Positions 42,709 to 51,926 of a stretch of DNA of 51,926 bases are shown here, in pieces. The translations under genes were made by a program, and so were the position numbers. How positions within the stretch are numbered: position 1 is the stretch's first letter; each line of letters opens with the position of its first letter. The stretch is from NCBI GenBank assembly GCA_019163335.1, contig JAFLKM010000063.1:1-51926 (forward strand). The letters run 5' to 3'. The stretch comes from Desulfobulbaceae bacterium (GTDB lineage Bacteria; Desulfobacterota; Desulfobulbia; Desulfobulbales; Desulfocapsaceae). Under the pieces are notes generated by a model. It worked only from the letters and a program-made list of their open reading frames with translations. It searched no databases and was not told the origin of the DNA.

Positions 42709-43863
42709 CTATTTCTCTGCCTCGATCTCCTCTGTCCGAACACAAACAGGCTCCTGAATACCTACCTGTTTAGAGAAATTATCCAGTCCCTGGAGGATTG
42801 GCCAGGTCACAACCTGGCCACGGGGAACGACCATGACCCCGTTATTGGCAAAGACATCTTCCTCGACCACCATGCCGGTCTGGATATCCTTCACCATAAG
42901 GCTCATCACCTTCCCCTGGCCCCTTTTGATGTGTAACCCTGCCAGGGCATCCAGAATCTCCTGATTATAAACCCCCTGTTTTTTTTTCATTCCCTGGACG
43001 ATGATTTTATGGACCAGGCCCTGATATCCGAGGCGGTCATAATCAATGGACACCCTCAACAGCTGGGCACCACGACAAACCTCCTCATCGACAAGGGAAA
43101 CGGCATCGTCCGTGTATTCGTCCATGCGCTGCAGCTGCTTGCCGATCATCGCGGCGACTTTTTCCATTCTGGGAATGTGGGAGAAAAGTTCCTGACCTAC
43201 CTGGGGATGCTGCTCATACATGCGACGCTCCGCAGCAGTGAGTTCAACACCGCTGTACAGCTTGTGCAGTATGTCTGACGGCAGGGTGATGCAGCCAACC
43301 TGAGACATCAGGGCGGCAATCTCATACTGCCAGGCATTGGCGAGATGGAGCTGATCGCACAGACGGGTCACCAGCTCCTTGATCCTTGACCCTGCCCCGA
43401 AGATCGTGGCATTTGTCTGACCGAGCAGCTCGCTGAGCACCTTCATGCTTCCCTTCAAGGTCTCGTTCAGGAGCTCTTTTTCGGCAATAATAAGCTTGTA
43501 CTGCCTTTCGGCCAGGGCCAGAGCCGTGGCAAGGGTGGCTGTGGAACAGGGCTTGTTGAGAAAACGGAAGATCTGGCCGGTGTTCACCGCCTCCACCGCC
43601 GTCTCCTGCTCAGCGTTGCCGGTGAGCATGATTCGTACCGTCTCGGGGTACATCTCTTTGACCAGGGAGAGCAGTTGGATCCCGTCCATCCCCGGCATGC
43701 GCAAGTCGGAGACAATAATGCTGAATGGCCCCTGGGTTTTGAGGGCCTCCAGGGCCTCTTCCCCACTCTGGGCGGTGACAATCTCGAAGCGATTGCGTAA
43801 CTGTCGCCGCATGGATTCAAGCACCAGGGTCTCATCGTCCACCAGCAGAATTTTCTCACTCAT
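42709..43863 (-). CDS. Response regulator with degenerate HD-GYP-like output domain
   Basis: A receiver domain (about 1-120) keeps DD at 9-10, the phospho-acceptor Asp53 (IIVSDLRMPGMDG) and FLNKP. The rest (about 150-370) aligns with HD-GYP proteins, but the metal-binding HD is replaced (SQVGCITLP where HDIGK is expected), and the usual HHE-x-x-GSGYP is replaced by KQLQRMDEYT. It therefore probably binds a partner or ligand rather than cutting c-di-GMP. It is divergent from an intact REC-HD-GYP gene 470 bases away, suggesting a regulatory pair. Confidence 0.8.
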   Translation of the reverse strand: MSEKILLVDDETLVLESMRRQLRNRFEIVTAQSGEEALEALKTQGPFSIIVSDLRMPGMDGIQLLSLVKEMYPETVRIMLTGNAEQETAVEAVNTGQIFRFLNKPCSTATLATALALAERQYKLIIAEKELLNETLKGSMKVLSELLGQTNATIFGAGSRIKELVTRLCDQLHLANAWQYEIAALMSQVGCITLPSDILHKLYSGVELTAAERRMYEQHPQVGQELFSHIPRMEKVAAMIGKQLQRMDEYTDDAVSLVDEEVCRGAQLLRVSIDYDRLGYQGLVHKIIVQGMKKKQGVYNQEILDALAGLHIKRGQGKVMSLMVKDIQTGMVVEEDVFANNGVMVVPRGQVVTWPILQGLDNFSKQVGIQEPVCVRTEEIEAEK

Positions 43864-44333
43864 GCCTTTCTCGCCCCTTCTGTTCTTTTATGGATCACAG
43901 CGCCATATGCCTGCCGTCGTCTTTTTTAAAACACCAAAGAGTTCAAGTCAGAAATCATACACCATTGTCCAAGCTCTCTTCAATGAACAAACATTGGCCA
44001 TGGCGCAAATGCAGTTGCTTTTAAGATACTCAGCGATGAATCGCGGCAAAATGTATTTCCCATCGCACAATGTTGTTAACGTTGTGCGGGAAAGCCGTCT
44101 TGTTGTGATCCTGCAGGATTGACTATTTTTAATTCAGGAATGGTTAATCCTCAAAAGTCCTCGGCCCCGTACTCCTTGCGTGGAATGGATCAAGCTGGAA
44201 CCAATTCAGTCCAGGACGCGGCAGATGGAACGCTTGGTATTGACTAAATGGGACGTCAACGGTATCCTGAAAAATAGAATAACAATATGATTCCCCACAG
44301 AAAACATCGAGGAACTGAAGGGTGTGACAAGGC
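43864..44333. other. 470-base divergent intergenic region
   Basis: No gene of credible length was found. It contains the promoter at 44240-44268 for the plus-strand gene and a 7-bp inverted repeat, CGCACAA at 44063-44069 with 44081-44087, centred on GTTAAC-like sequence, which could be an operator but is weak. Short open frames lack ribosome binding sites. Confidence 0.45.
44240..44268 (+). promoter_or_regulatory. Promoter of the signalling operon (REC-HD-GYP gene)
   Basis: TTGACT at 44240-44245 and TATCCT at 44263-44268 are 17 bases apart. The -35 box matches five of six and the -10 four of six consensus bases. Transcription from about 44275 would give a leader of about 59 bases. The four following genes run the same way with short gaps and could share it. 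Confidence 0.5.
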
Positions 44334-45395
44334 ATGGATATAAAACCCGCCCAGACAACCCTGCTCATTATTGAAGATGATCCAATAATGCGGCAGAGCA
44401 TGGCCGTTTTTTTAGAAAATTGCGGCTTTCAAGTCCTTCAGGCCGGTGATGGGCAAGAAGGGCTCCGTCTCTTCTTGGAAAAAAATCCTGATCTTGTCAT
44501 CCTTGATCTGCAGATCCCGGGGATGGGCGGGCTTGAGTTTCTGGCCGCCATCAAAAATGATCTTCCGGTCATCCCGACCATAATCGTTTCCGGTACCGGC
44601 TCCCGCGACGATGTTATTGTTACCCTCAAGCTCGGTGCCTGGGATTATCTGACCAAGCCCATGGCCGATCTCACTGTCCTTGAAAGCGCCGTCACCAAGG
44701 CCCTGCATAAGGCCCGTCTGATCACCGAGAACACCCGATACCAGATCCATCTGGAAGAAGAGGTCTGTCGCCGCACCGCTGAACTGCAACGGCAGGAGCA
44801 GGAACTGAAAATGACCCTGATCAGCGTCGTTGAGGTGGTAGCCTCGATGGTGGAAAAACGTGACCCCTATACCGCTGGTCATCAGCGACGGGTGTGCTCA
44901 CTGGCCCTGGCCATTGCCCGGGAGCTGGATTTGGAGGAGAAATGCTACGAAGGGCTGGGGTTGGCTGCCACCATTCATGACCTGGGCAAGGTGGCAATCC
45001 CCAGTGAAATTCTCTCCAAGCCCGGCAAGCTCACCGACATTGAGTATCAACTGATCCAGACCCATGTCCAGGCAGGGCACGACATCCTGGCCCATGGGAC
45101 AGCCTCATTTCCCTGGCCCATAAAGACCATTGTTCATCAGCACCATGAACGGATGGATGGCAGCGGCTATCCCCTTGGTCTCAAGGGGCCGGATCTGTTG
45201 CTCGAATCCCGGATTCTGGCGGTGGCCGATGTGGTGGAGGCCATGGCCTCACACCGGCCCTATCGACCTGCCTTGGGGATTGAGGCCGCCCTTGAGGAGA
45301 TCACCAGGAATCGTGGCAGTTTTTACGATGATGATGTTGTTGCCGCCTGTCTCACCGTCTTTACCACCATGACCTTTTCCTTTGAGCAATCCTAA
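44334..45395 (+). CDS. Response regulator with active-type HD-GYP phosphodiesterase
   Basis: The 353-residue RpfG-like protein has a receiver domain (about 1-120, phospho-acceptor Asp58 in LVILDLQIPG) and an HD-GYP domain (about 165-345). The domain keeps HDLGK with His215-Asp216, the HVQAGHDIL segment, HQHHERMDGSGYP and the RILAVADVVEAM helix, so it should cleave c-di-GMP. The following kinases are candidates to phosphorylate it. It begins the plus-strand signalling cluster. Confidence 0.9.
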   Translation: MDIKPAQTTLLIIEDDPIMRQSMAVFLENCGFQVLQAGDGQEGLRLFLEKNPDLVILDLQIPGMGGLEFLAAIKNDLPVIPTIIVSGTGSRDDVIVTLKLGAWDYLTKPMADLTVLESAVTKALHKARLITENTRYQIHLEEEVCRRTAELQRQEQELKMTLISVVEVVASMVEKRDPYTAGHQRRVCSLALAIARELDLEEKCYEGLGLAATIHDLGKVAIPSEILSKPGKLTDIEYQLIQTHVQAGHDILAHGTASFPWPIKTIVHQHHERMDGSGYPLGLKGPDLLLESRILAVADVVEAMASHRPYRPALGIEAALEEITRNRGSFYDDDVVAACLTVFTTMTFSFEQS

Positions 45396-45422
45396 GCAAA
45401 CGGGCTGAAGGCCTAAGAAACC

Positions 45423-47516
45423 ATGGCAAAACCTCCGTCAATTCCGACCCGCAACACCATCCACTGGCGTCAGATTCTGCCCACGTTTCTCGTCCTGTTT
45501 CTGCCTCTGATCACCTGCCTTGCCGTTCTTCTCTTTCTGCATACGGAGGAAGTTGTTCGCCTGAACACCCTCCTCATTGCCCCTGAACAAATCCAGGGGA
45601 ACGCCTTTTCTTCGTCGGATCAACGAGCACGCCAAGGGCAACCGGCAGACAAAAAAGTCCAGATTCGACGCTCTCATCTGGTCCTGTTTCTTGGACTCCT
45701 CACGGTGGCGTTGCCTCTTTTCTGGTGGTTGGCCTTGCTCCTGACAGCAACCCGGGAGCATAGAAAGCATCTGCTGACCGAGAAGCAGCAGGTCGCCCAT
45801 CTCAGTGTCCTGTTACAGACCATCATTGATCTGCATCGCCTTATTGGTCAGGAAAAAGAAAAAGACAAGCTGATCCAGGCCTGTTGTGAACTGCTGGTTG
45901 CCAGTCGCGGTTATGCCAGCGCCTGGATCATCTTGCTGGCTCAAGACGAGAAAATCGAGTTCAGCGCTGAGTCCGGATTATACCACAGTATGGATGCACT
46001 GCAGAAGCAGATAAGCCTGGGCGGTCTTCCGCCCTGTGTCGTTGAGTGCCGGAGGAAGCAGCCGGAAATAGTGGCCATTGAGGCGTCGACGAGCTTCTGT
46101 CAGCATTGCCCCATGGCGAATAATTATCCTTCCTCCGGGCTTATGTGTGTCGCCCTGGAGCACAACTCCAGGGTCTTTGGTTTTTTGAATGTCTCCCTGG
46201 CACCGGAACTGATTGGGGATCAGGAGGAACAACGCCGATTCAGTGAAATCGCCGGGGATATCGGGTATGCCCTGTTTAATCTGGACGAGCAGCAGAAAAA
46301 AATCGAGATGGAAACCGCCTTACGTCAGAGTGAGGCGTGCCTGCGCAGTATCACCGATTTTGCCAAAGACGCCATCCTGATGATGGATTCGCAGGGCGCC
46401 ATCTCGTTCTGGAATCCGGCTGCGGAAACAATCCTTGGGTATCGTGCTGAGGAGGTCTTAGGCAAGAATCTGCATGCCCTGCTCGTGCCCACACGCTATC
46501 ATCAAGCCCATCATGATGCCTTTCCCGAATTTATCCGCACCGGTTGTGGCAATGCCATGGGCAAAACCCTCGAATTGGCCGCACTTCGCAAAGATGGCCG
46601 GGAAATCCCGGTCGCCCTCTCGTTGTCAGCGGTCTTTCAGGATGGAAGCTGGCAGGCAGTGGGCATATTGAGAGATATTACCGACCGTAAAAGAATGGAA
46701 GAACAGATGCTTCAATCGGAAAAGATGACCACCATAGCCGGACTGGCCGCCGGGGTGGCGCACGAGATTAACACCCCGCTGTCCGCAATTCTCCAGTCCA
46801 TCCAGGTCGTCCGCCAGGATCTGTCTCCCGAACTTCCCCGCAATCAGGAGATCGCCGGTCTCTGTGGGCTTGATCTCGCCCGGGTTACGGAGTATTTTGA
46901 AAAACGGGAGATCAACTATTTCCTTGATGGAATCCGCGATTCGGCCATCAAGTCGGGAAAGATTATTGCCAACCTGCTTCAGTTCAGCCGTCCCCGGCAG
47001 CTTGTTTTCGGTATGGCCGATCTGGCCCAGTTGCTCGATAAATCGGTGGAGCTGAGTCATACCGATTATGATTTACGCAAACTTTACGCATCCCTGCATG
47101 TGGAGTTTATTCGCGAGTATGCCCCGAACTTGCCTCCGGTATCCTGTGTGACCACGGAAATTGAGCAGGTTTTCATCAATCTGCTGAAAAATGCGGTGCA
47201 GGCCATGGCAGAACTCCCGGAGCCGCGGCCCGCTCCCCGGATAACCCTTCGCATCCGCCGGCAGGATTCGATGCTCCGGGCAGAGATCGAAGACAATGGC
47301 ATCGGCATGGACGAGAACACCCGGCGTCATATCTTCGACCCATTTTTTACCACCAGAGATGTCGGGGCAGGCCCCGGACTGGGGCTTTCCGTTTCATACA
47401 TCATTATAGTTACCAAGCATGGCGGCCAGCTAACCGTCCAGTCCACACCAGGGCAGGGAACAACGGTGGCCGTTGACCTGCCCCTTACATCAACTCCACC
47501 AGATGAGACCACATGA
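45423..47516 (+). CDS. Membrane sensor histidine kinase (GAF-PAS-HisKA-HATPase)
   Basis: The 697-residue protein has two N-terminal membrane helices (about 16-39 and 80-102) flanking a short periplasmic loop, a GAF domain (about 135-285) with a cysteine pair SFCQHCPM, a PAS domain (about 300-420), HisKA with His447 in GVAHEINTP, and an ATPase domain (N box NLLKNAVQAM; G boxes DNGIGM and GPGLGLS). It is complete. The stop overlaps the next gene (ATGA). The GAF cysteines could make it a redox or metal sensor, but this is inference. Confidence 0.9.
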   Translation: MAKPPSIPTRNTIHWRQILPTFLVLFLPLITCLAVLLFLHTEEVVRLNTLLIAPEQIQGNAFSSSDQRARQGQPADKKVQIRRSHLVLFLGLLTVALPLFWWLALLLTATREHRKHLLTEKQQVAHLSVLLQTIIDLHRLIGQEKEKDKLIQACCELLVASRGYASAWIILLAQDEKIEFSAESGLYHSMDALQKQISLGGLPPCVVECRRKQPEIVAIEASTSFCQHCPMANNYPSSGLMCVALEHNSRVFGFLNVSLAPELIGDQEEQRRFSEIAGDIGYALFNLDEQQKKIEMETALRQSEACLRSITDFAKDAILMMDSQGAISFWNPAAETILGYRAEEVLGKNLHALLVPTRYHQAHHDAFPEFIRTGCGNAMGKTLELAALRKDGREIPVALSLSAVFQDGSWQAVGILRDITDRKRMEEQMLQSEKMTTIAGLAAGVAHEINTPLSAILQSIQVVRQDLSPELPRNQEIAGLCGLDLARVTEYFEKREINYFLDGIRDSAIKSGKIIANLLQFSRPRQLVFGMADLAQLLDKSVELSHTDYDLRKLYASLHVEFIREYAPNLPPVSCVTTEIEQVFINLLKNAVQAMAELPEPRPAPRITLRIRRQDSMLRAEIEDNGIGMDENTRRHIFDPFFTTRDVGAGPGLGLSVSYIIIVTKHGGQLTVQSTPGQGTTVAVDLPLTSTPPDETT

Positions 47517-49216
47517 TGGAACCCGTCATCACCATTCTTTACGCGGAAGACGATCCCTTGCTGCGTCATTCAACGTCCAGGTATCTCAACAATCTCGGCT
47601 ACCAGACCCTTGAGGCTGAAAATGGCCGGCAGGCCTGGGAGCTTTTTCTGGAGAAGAGACCGGACCTGGTACTTACCGATCTGCGCATGCCGGTGATGGA
47701 TGGCTTTCAACTCCTGACCAGGATCATCGGTGAGTCTCCCGATACTCCGGTCATCGTCTTTTCCGGGGTGGGGACGCTCACCGATGTCATTGAGGCCATC
47801 GGCCTTGGGGCCTGGGATTATCTCAGCAAACCGATCCCGGATATGACGATTTTGTCGCATGCCGTAAGTCGGGCCCTGGATCGCCTGAAACTCGTCCGAA
47901 CTTCGCGGGAGCATCAGCAGATATTGGAGCAAACCGTTCGCGAAAGAACGCGGAAATTGGCCGATGAGCTGAAGGAACGAAAGAAGGTTGAGCAGCTTGT
48001 GACCAATGCCAAAAATGAATGGGAACGAACCATGGATGCCATGCCGGATCTCATTGCCCTGCTCGACCTTGATCAGCGGATGATCCGCCTGAACCGAACC
48101 ATGGCGGCAGCCATCGGTCTGACCCCGAAAGAGGCGGTGGGCACGAAGTGTTTTCTTTGCATGCACGAAAAAAAATGTCCCCCTGACCAGTGTCCCCATC
48201 TCCAGATGCTCAAAGACAGCCAGCCCCACGTCACTGAAATATATGAAGAGCTTTTTGACCGCACCTTTGAGGTGAGTGTGGTGCCGCGCTTTGATGTGGA
48301 TAATACGACCCTGATCGGCTCCATCCATATTGCCCGGGATATCACGGCCCGCAAGGAGGCGGAAAAGGAGCAGAAAAAGCTTCAGTCGCAGCTGCTCCAT
48401 GCCCAGAAGCTGGAATCCGTGGGGCAACTCGCGGCCGGCATTGCCCATGAGATCAATACCCCGACCCAGTATGTCGGGACCAACATTGATTTTCTTGATG
48501 AGTCCTTTCGCGATGTCGGGAAACTGGTGGGCCATTTACAAACACTGCTGGAGGCGGAAAAGGCAGGCACTCTCTCGCCGCAGCAGTTTCAGGATGCCCG
48601 GCAGGCCATGGGCGATGTTGACTGGGACTATCTGGCAACGGAAATCCCCACTGCCATCGGCCAATCGCGGGACGGGGTGAAGCGGGTCAGCTCCATTGTC
48701 CGGGCAATGAAGGAATTTTCCCATCCCGGCAGCAAGGAAAAGGTGGCGATCAATCTGAACACCATTATCCAGACCACCATCACGGTTGCAACCAATGAAT
48801 GGAAATATGTAGCGGAGGTCGAAACCGATCTTGATCCAAACCTCCATTCCATCCCTTGCCTTTCCGATGAATTGGGCCAGGTTATCCTCAACATGGTGGT
48901 AAATGCCGCCCATGCCATTGCGGAACAGCTGGGGGGGAACCTGGAAGGCCGCAAGGGAAAGATCACCTTGGTCACCCGGCAGGATGAAGAATGGGTGGAA
49001 CTGCGCGTCTGCGATACCGGCGCGGGAATCCCTGAGGCAATCCGGGCACGGATCTTCGATCCCTTTTTCACCACGAAAGAAGTAGGGAAAGGCACCGGGC
49101 AGGGGCTGGCCATCGTCCATGATGTCGTCGTCGATAAGCACCAGGGCACCATCAGTGTTGAGTCGGAGGTCGGAGTCGGCACCACCTTTATCATTCGTCT
49201 GCCCAGAAACGGTTAA
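47513..49216 (+). CDS. REC-PAS histidine kinase (soluble hybrid kinase)
   Basis: The 567-residue cytoplasmic protein starts with a receiver domain (Asp56 in LTDLRMP), then a coiled coil, a PAS domain with a cysteine cluster CFLCMHEKKCPPDQC (about 208-222), HisKA with His312 (GIAHEINTPTQ), and an ATPase domain (NMVVNAAHAI, DTGAGI, GTGQGL). An N-terminal receiver suggests input by phosphate from another kinase, likely the one encoded just upstream, with which it is translationally coupled. The cysteine cluster may bind a metal. Confidence 0.9.
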   Translation: MMEPVITILYAEDDPLLRHSTSRYLNNLGYQTLEAENGRQAWELFLEKRPDLVLTDLRMPVMDGFQLLTRIIGESPDTPVIVFSGVGTLTDVIEAIGLGAWDYLSKPIPDMTILSHAVSRALDRLKLVRTSREHQQILEQTVRERTRKLADELKERKKVEQLVTNAKNEWERTMDAMPDLIALLDLDQRMIRLNRTMAAAIGLTPKEAVGTKCFLCMHEKKCPPDQCPHLQMLKDSQPHVTEIYEELFDRTFEVSVVPRFDVDNTTLIGSIHIARDITARKEAEKEQKKLQSQLLHAQKLESVGQLAAGIAHEINTPTQYVGTNIDFLDESFRDVGKLVGHLQTLLEAEKAGTLSPQQFQDARQAMGDVDWDYLATEIPTAIGQSRDGVKRVSSIVRAMKEFSHPGSKEKVAINLNTIIQTTITVATNEWKYVAEVETDLDPNLHSIPCLSDELGQVILNMVVNAAHAIAEQLGGNLEGRKGKITLVTRQDEEWVELRVCDTGAGIPEAIRARIFDPFFTTKEVGKGTGQGLAIVHDVVVDKHQGTISVESEVGVGTTFIIRLPRNG

Positions 49217-49269
49217 GGGTCGTCCCGGCCTTTCATATTTTATCTCAAATCTCCAGGAAGGATTCGTTT

Positions 49270-50574
49270 ATGCCCCGCGATGTGGATAATGCTCAGTGCA
49301 GTTTGCCGAAAATGCTGAAAAGTTCTGATTTTGTCAGAAAGTATCTGCTCGGCATCTTTCTTGTTATCGGGTTGATTCTGTTGTCCGTTTTCTGGGGCTT
49401 CAGTTATCGCTCCAATACCTTGATCAAGGGACAGCTGTTGAAGCAGGGGCAGGCTTTTTTTGAGGAAATGGTGATTACCCGTGAGTGGGCAGCCAAGCAT
49501 GGCGGAGTCTATGTCAAGATCACCCCGGAGACGTTGGTAAATCCCTATCTTCTTAAAATCCCCGGCCTGAAAGTAGTCATCAAGGATGAGGACGGTGTGG
49601 ATTACACCTTGAAAAACCCTGCCCTGATGACCCGAGAGTTGTCCGAGATTGCCAACCGATATGGAATTTTCAGGTTCAAGATTACCAGTCTTAATCCTTT
49701 CAATCCTGCCAATAAGCCGGATCTTTTTGAACAGTCGGCGTTAACTTCATTCAATGAAGGGAAGAAGGAATATTCATCCTTCGAGCAGGAAAACGGGGAG
49801 GTCTTTTTCCGCTATATGGCGCCCCTGGTCACCAGCAAGGCATGTCTGCAATGTCATGCCCAGCAAGGCTATAAGGAGGGCGACGTCCGTGGCGGGATCA
49901 GTGTCAGTATTCCGGCAACGACAATCCTGAAGCAGATCAATGTAAACCGTTATGCCATCCTCTTCATTGCCTTGGGCATCGTTGGCCTTCTCTATGCCAT
50001 GATCCGGTATGTGACCCGCATATTTATCGGAGATCTGAACCGCTCCGAACAGCAGTTACAGGAGATGGCGAGTCATGATTATCTCACCCATCTGTTCAAC
50101 AGGCGGGCAGGGTATCAGCGCATCTCCGAAGAGATGGTGCGTTCAGCCCGTACCGAAAAGCCGTTGGTGTTTATTCTCTTGGATATCGATTATTTCAAAC
50201 GGCTTAATGACAGTCATGGCCACACTGCCGGAGATATGGTTCTGCACCAGTTGGCCTGCACACTGCTGGAGGCCCTGCGAGATTACGATATCGCCTGTCG
50301 TTATGGTGGTGAAGAGTTTCTGGTGGTAGCCCCTGAAACCTCAGTGGAGCAGGGGCTCAAGCTCGCTGAGCGATTGCGGGCGACCATTGCCGGGATTCAT
50401 TTTAACATCTCGACCCAGCATATCTCCATCACTGTCAGTGTCGGCGTGAGCCGGATGGAAGAACATGACAGCATAGAAGATGCCATATCCCGGGCGGACA
50501 CTGCCCTGTACCAGGCTAAAAATGGCGGTCGTAATCGGGTCTGTGTTGCCGGGGAGAGCGCTGCGGCATCCTGA
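49270..50574 (+). CDS. Diguanylate cyclase with haem-motif DUF3365 sensor domain
   Basis: The 434-residue protein has a membrane helix (about 25-45), a periplasmic Tll0287-like (DUF3365) domain (about 50-215) with a single haem c motif CLQCH at 192-196, a second helix (about 223-243), and a cytoplasmic GGDEF domain (about 265-430). The active site is GGEEF from residue 346, with the inhibitory RxxD (RDYD) five residues before it, so it should make c-di-GMP and be feedback-inhibited. The haem suggests redox or gas sensing. It opposes the HD-GYP enzyme in the same cluster. Confidence 0.9.
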   Translation: MPRDVDNAQCSLPKMLKSSDFVRKYLLGIFLVIGLILLSVFWGFSYRSNTLIKGQLLKQGQAFFEEMVITREWAAKHGGVYVKITPETLVNPYLLKIPGLKVVIKDEDGVDYTLKNPALMTRELSEIANRYGIFRFKITSLNPFNPANKPDLFEQSALTSFNEGKKEYSSFEQENGEVFFRYMAPLVTSKACLQCHAQQGYKEGDVRGGISVSIPATTILKQINVNRYAILFIALGIVGLLYAMIRYVTRIFIGDLNRSEQQLQEMASHDYLTHLFNRRAGYQRISEEMVRSARTEKPLVFILLDIDYFKRLNDSHGHTAGDMVLHQLACTLLEALRDYDIACRYGGEEFLVVAPETSVEQGLKLAERLRATIAGIHFNISTQHISITVSVGVSRMEEHDSIEDAISRADTALYQAKNGGRNRVCVAGESAAAS

Positions 50575-50651
50575 AGATCCCCAGAAGTCGGAGGAGCGCA
50601 GAACTGCTGCCCGATAAAAAAAATGAATACCTTTCAGGGGAGGTGTGAAGC

Positions 50652-51917
50652 ATGAAGGATGATCGGTGCCAAAAACTTCATCATCTTGTCGCCGAGCAGG
50701 AAGACTGGTTGATGGAGAGCATCCTGGCCTATGCCATCCAGCATGGCTACGCGGCCTACACCTCGACTCTGGTGGAACCTTGGCGTCTTTCCATCTGCGG
50801 CCTCTCCGCTCCGCTTCTTGTTGCCCTTGAGAGCAATCGGGCGACCCTGGAGCTGCATCCCGACGAGGAGTTCGGCAGTGATCCCATTGCCGCCTTCGGG
50901 ATTCTGGAGGCGAAAAGGCATCGGCAGCGCGGCATTTCCATCGGCATGTTTATGGGCCTTTTCAAGTATTACCGGCAGAGCTATCTTGATCTGCTCGACA
51001 AGGAATCCTTGCAGAAGACCTGGACGGCCGAGGAAAAACTCTGGGCAACGACCTATCTGCATCGTTTCTTTGATCGCATTGAACTGGGCCTGTGCAGTGA
51101 GTGGACCAGGGACAGTGAGGCAGAGAAGATCGCGGAATTGCAGTTGGCGAACCGGCAGATGACCAATGAGAAGAACAAGTATCTCACCCTTTTTGAAAGT
51201 CTCTCGCAGCCGGTTATCCTGCTTGATGCGAACGGGGTTCTTGATCGGATCAACGAGGCGGCTGCCCAATGGCTGCAGAGTGCTGATAACCGCTATTACT
51301 CCATCGATCCGGATATCGACGCCGTCAATAAATCCCTCCAGGGGAAAAGATATGACGAACTCTTTCCCTGGTTGCAGGGTATCCTTGAAAAACTCGATCA
51401 AAAACAGACGGTGACAACTGAGCACCACAGCATCATCGTGAATCAGCAGCAGCTGGAGATCAATGTTCTCTGTTCGGCGATGTGCGATATCAGCCGCAAA
51501 TGGAACGGATTTGTGCTCGTGTTTTCCGATCGAACCCAGGAATATAAATTGATATCGGACCTGCAGACCATGCATGTCCAACGGCTTCAGGCCAGCAAAC
51601 TTGAATCCATCGGCCAGCTTGCCGCCGGGATCGCGCACGAGATTAACACCCCCTCCCAGTTTGTCAGCTCCAATATCACCTTCCTCAAAGAGGCCTTCAG
51701 CGATGTCAGAAACAGTATGACCACACTTGCTGGTGCGGCACAAACCGGGCAGATTCCTGCCGATCTGCTCCAGTCAGTCCTGGAGGATCTGGACTGGCCC
51801 TACCTGGAGGAGGAGATCCCTTTGGCCATCCAGCAGTCCCAGGAGGGGCTGGCCAGAATCACCTCCATTGTCCGTAAGCGCAAATTAAACCCCACTCACA
51901 GTATGCCCCAGAGTTAG
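50652..51917 (+). pseudogene. Sensor histidine kinase cut off before its ATPase domain
   Basis: The 421-residue frame has an unrecognised helical N-terminal domain (about 1-155), a PAS-like region (about 175-305) and HisKA with His329 (GIAHEINTPSQ). It follows the kinase at 47513-49216 closely up to ARITSIVR, then changes to KRKLNPTHSMPQS and stops at 51917. The kinase ATPase domain is missing, so it cannot phosphorylate itself. The break at about 51875 is abrupt and probably marks an insertion. GGGAGG precedes the ATG. The rest of the gene may lie beyond the window. Confidence 0.8.
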
Positions 51918-51926
51918 ATCAGTCTG
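51876..51926. mobile_element. Possible insertion-sequence end interrupting the kinase gene
   Basis: From 51876 the sequence no longer follows the kinase. It begins TAAGCGCAAATTAAACCCCA, a style of C-rich end seen in some IS21-type elements; that family guess is from memory. Only 51 bases are visible, with no transposase gene, so the element type and the target duplication cannot be checked here. Confidence 0.4.

Noticed and set aside
44063-44087. A CGCACAA/TTGTGCG dyad in the divergent signalling promoter region.
   Set aside because: It is only 7 bp, about 150 bases from the identified promoter, and there is no second copy, so it is not called as an operator.
43445-44122. A 225-codon plus-strand frame covering the 5' part of the degenerate HD-GYP gene and the gap.
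   Set aside because: It is mostly antisense to the receiver domain, and the serine/arginine-rich product looks like a shadow frame.

Overview
The window looks like chromosome from a Gram-negative, probably anaerobic bacterium of the Desulfobacterota, perhaps a Desulfobulbales relative. This placement is inferred from gene content (TonB/ExbBD, large MscS channel, a small seven-iron-type ferredoxin, a complete Bat operon, an ACT/DUF711 pair, and many c-di-GMP and PAS/GAF kinase genes). No rRNA, tRNA or CRISPR array was recognised.

Layout. 1-1748: the end of an exbB-exbD-tonB energy-transduction operon and a small membrane protein. 1800-8345: an accessory island with a structured 73-nt intergenic element, a HicAB toxin-antitoxin pair, decayed Mu-like head genes (gpG and a MuF protein ending in a BECR-type toxin domain), a 102-bp inverted-repeat element, a RelE/XRE toxin-antitoxin pair, and a single-chain MmeI-like restriction-modification enzyme that carries an in-frame palindromic repeat. 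8477-16867: housekeeping and envelope genes (M24 peptidase, SulP transporter, YbhB-like protein, MscK-like channel, OmpA-like protein). 16994-20302: a minus-strand set encoding a metzincin-like secreted peptidase, a lipoprotein and a 39-codon reading frame that copies a motif of the lipoprotein. 20594-22423: an EAL-CBS-GGDEF protein.

22619-32576 is one minus-strand operon: moxR, DUF58, DUF4381, batA, a batB/batC fusion, batD, batE and an HtrA protease. It is read from a good sigma70-type promoter and has a strong hairpin between batA and batB. 32806-35841 holds a ThiF-like enzyme and the ACT/DUF711 pair. 36084-39551 is the dTDP-rhamnose operon rmlACDB. Then come a second copy of the structured element, a ferredoxin, two or three 140-bp tandem structured repeats, and rsmE.

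42709-51917 is a signalling cluster: a response regulator with a degenerate HD-GYP domain, one with an intact HD-GYP domain, two hybrid or membrane histidine kinases, a haem-motif diguanylate cyclase, and a last kinase cut off before its ATPase domain by what looks like the end of an insertion sequence at about 51876.

The least explained parts are the non-coding elements: the two covarying hairpin elements 38 kb apart, the tandem repeats after the ferredoxin, the 102-bp inverted repeat, and the palindromic repeat inside the restriction gene. Also notable is that both toxin genes seem to be transcribed without a leader, while both antitoxins have ribosome binding sites.
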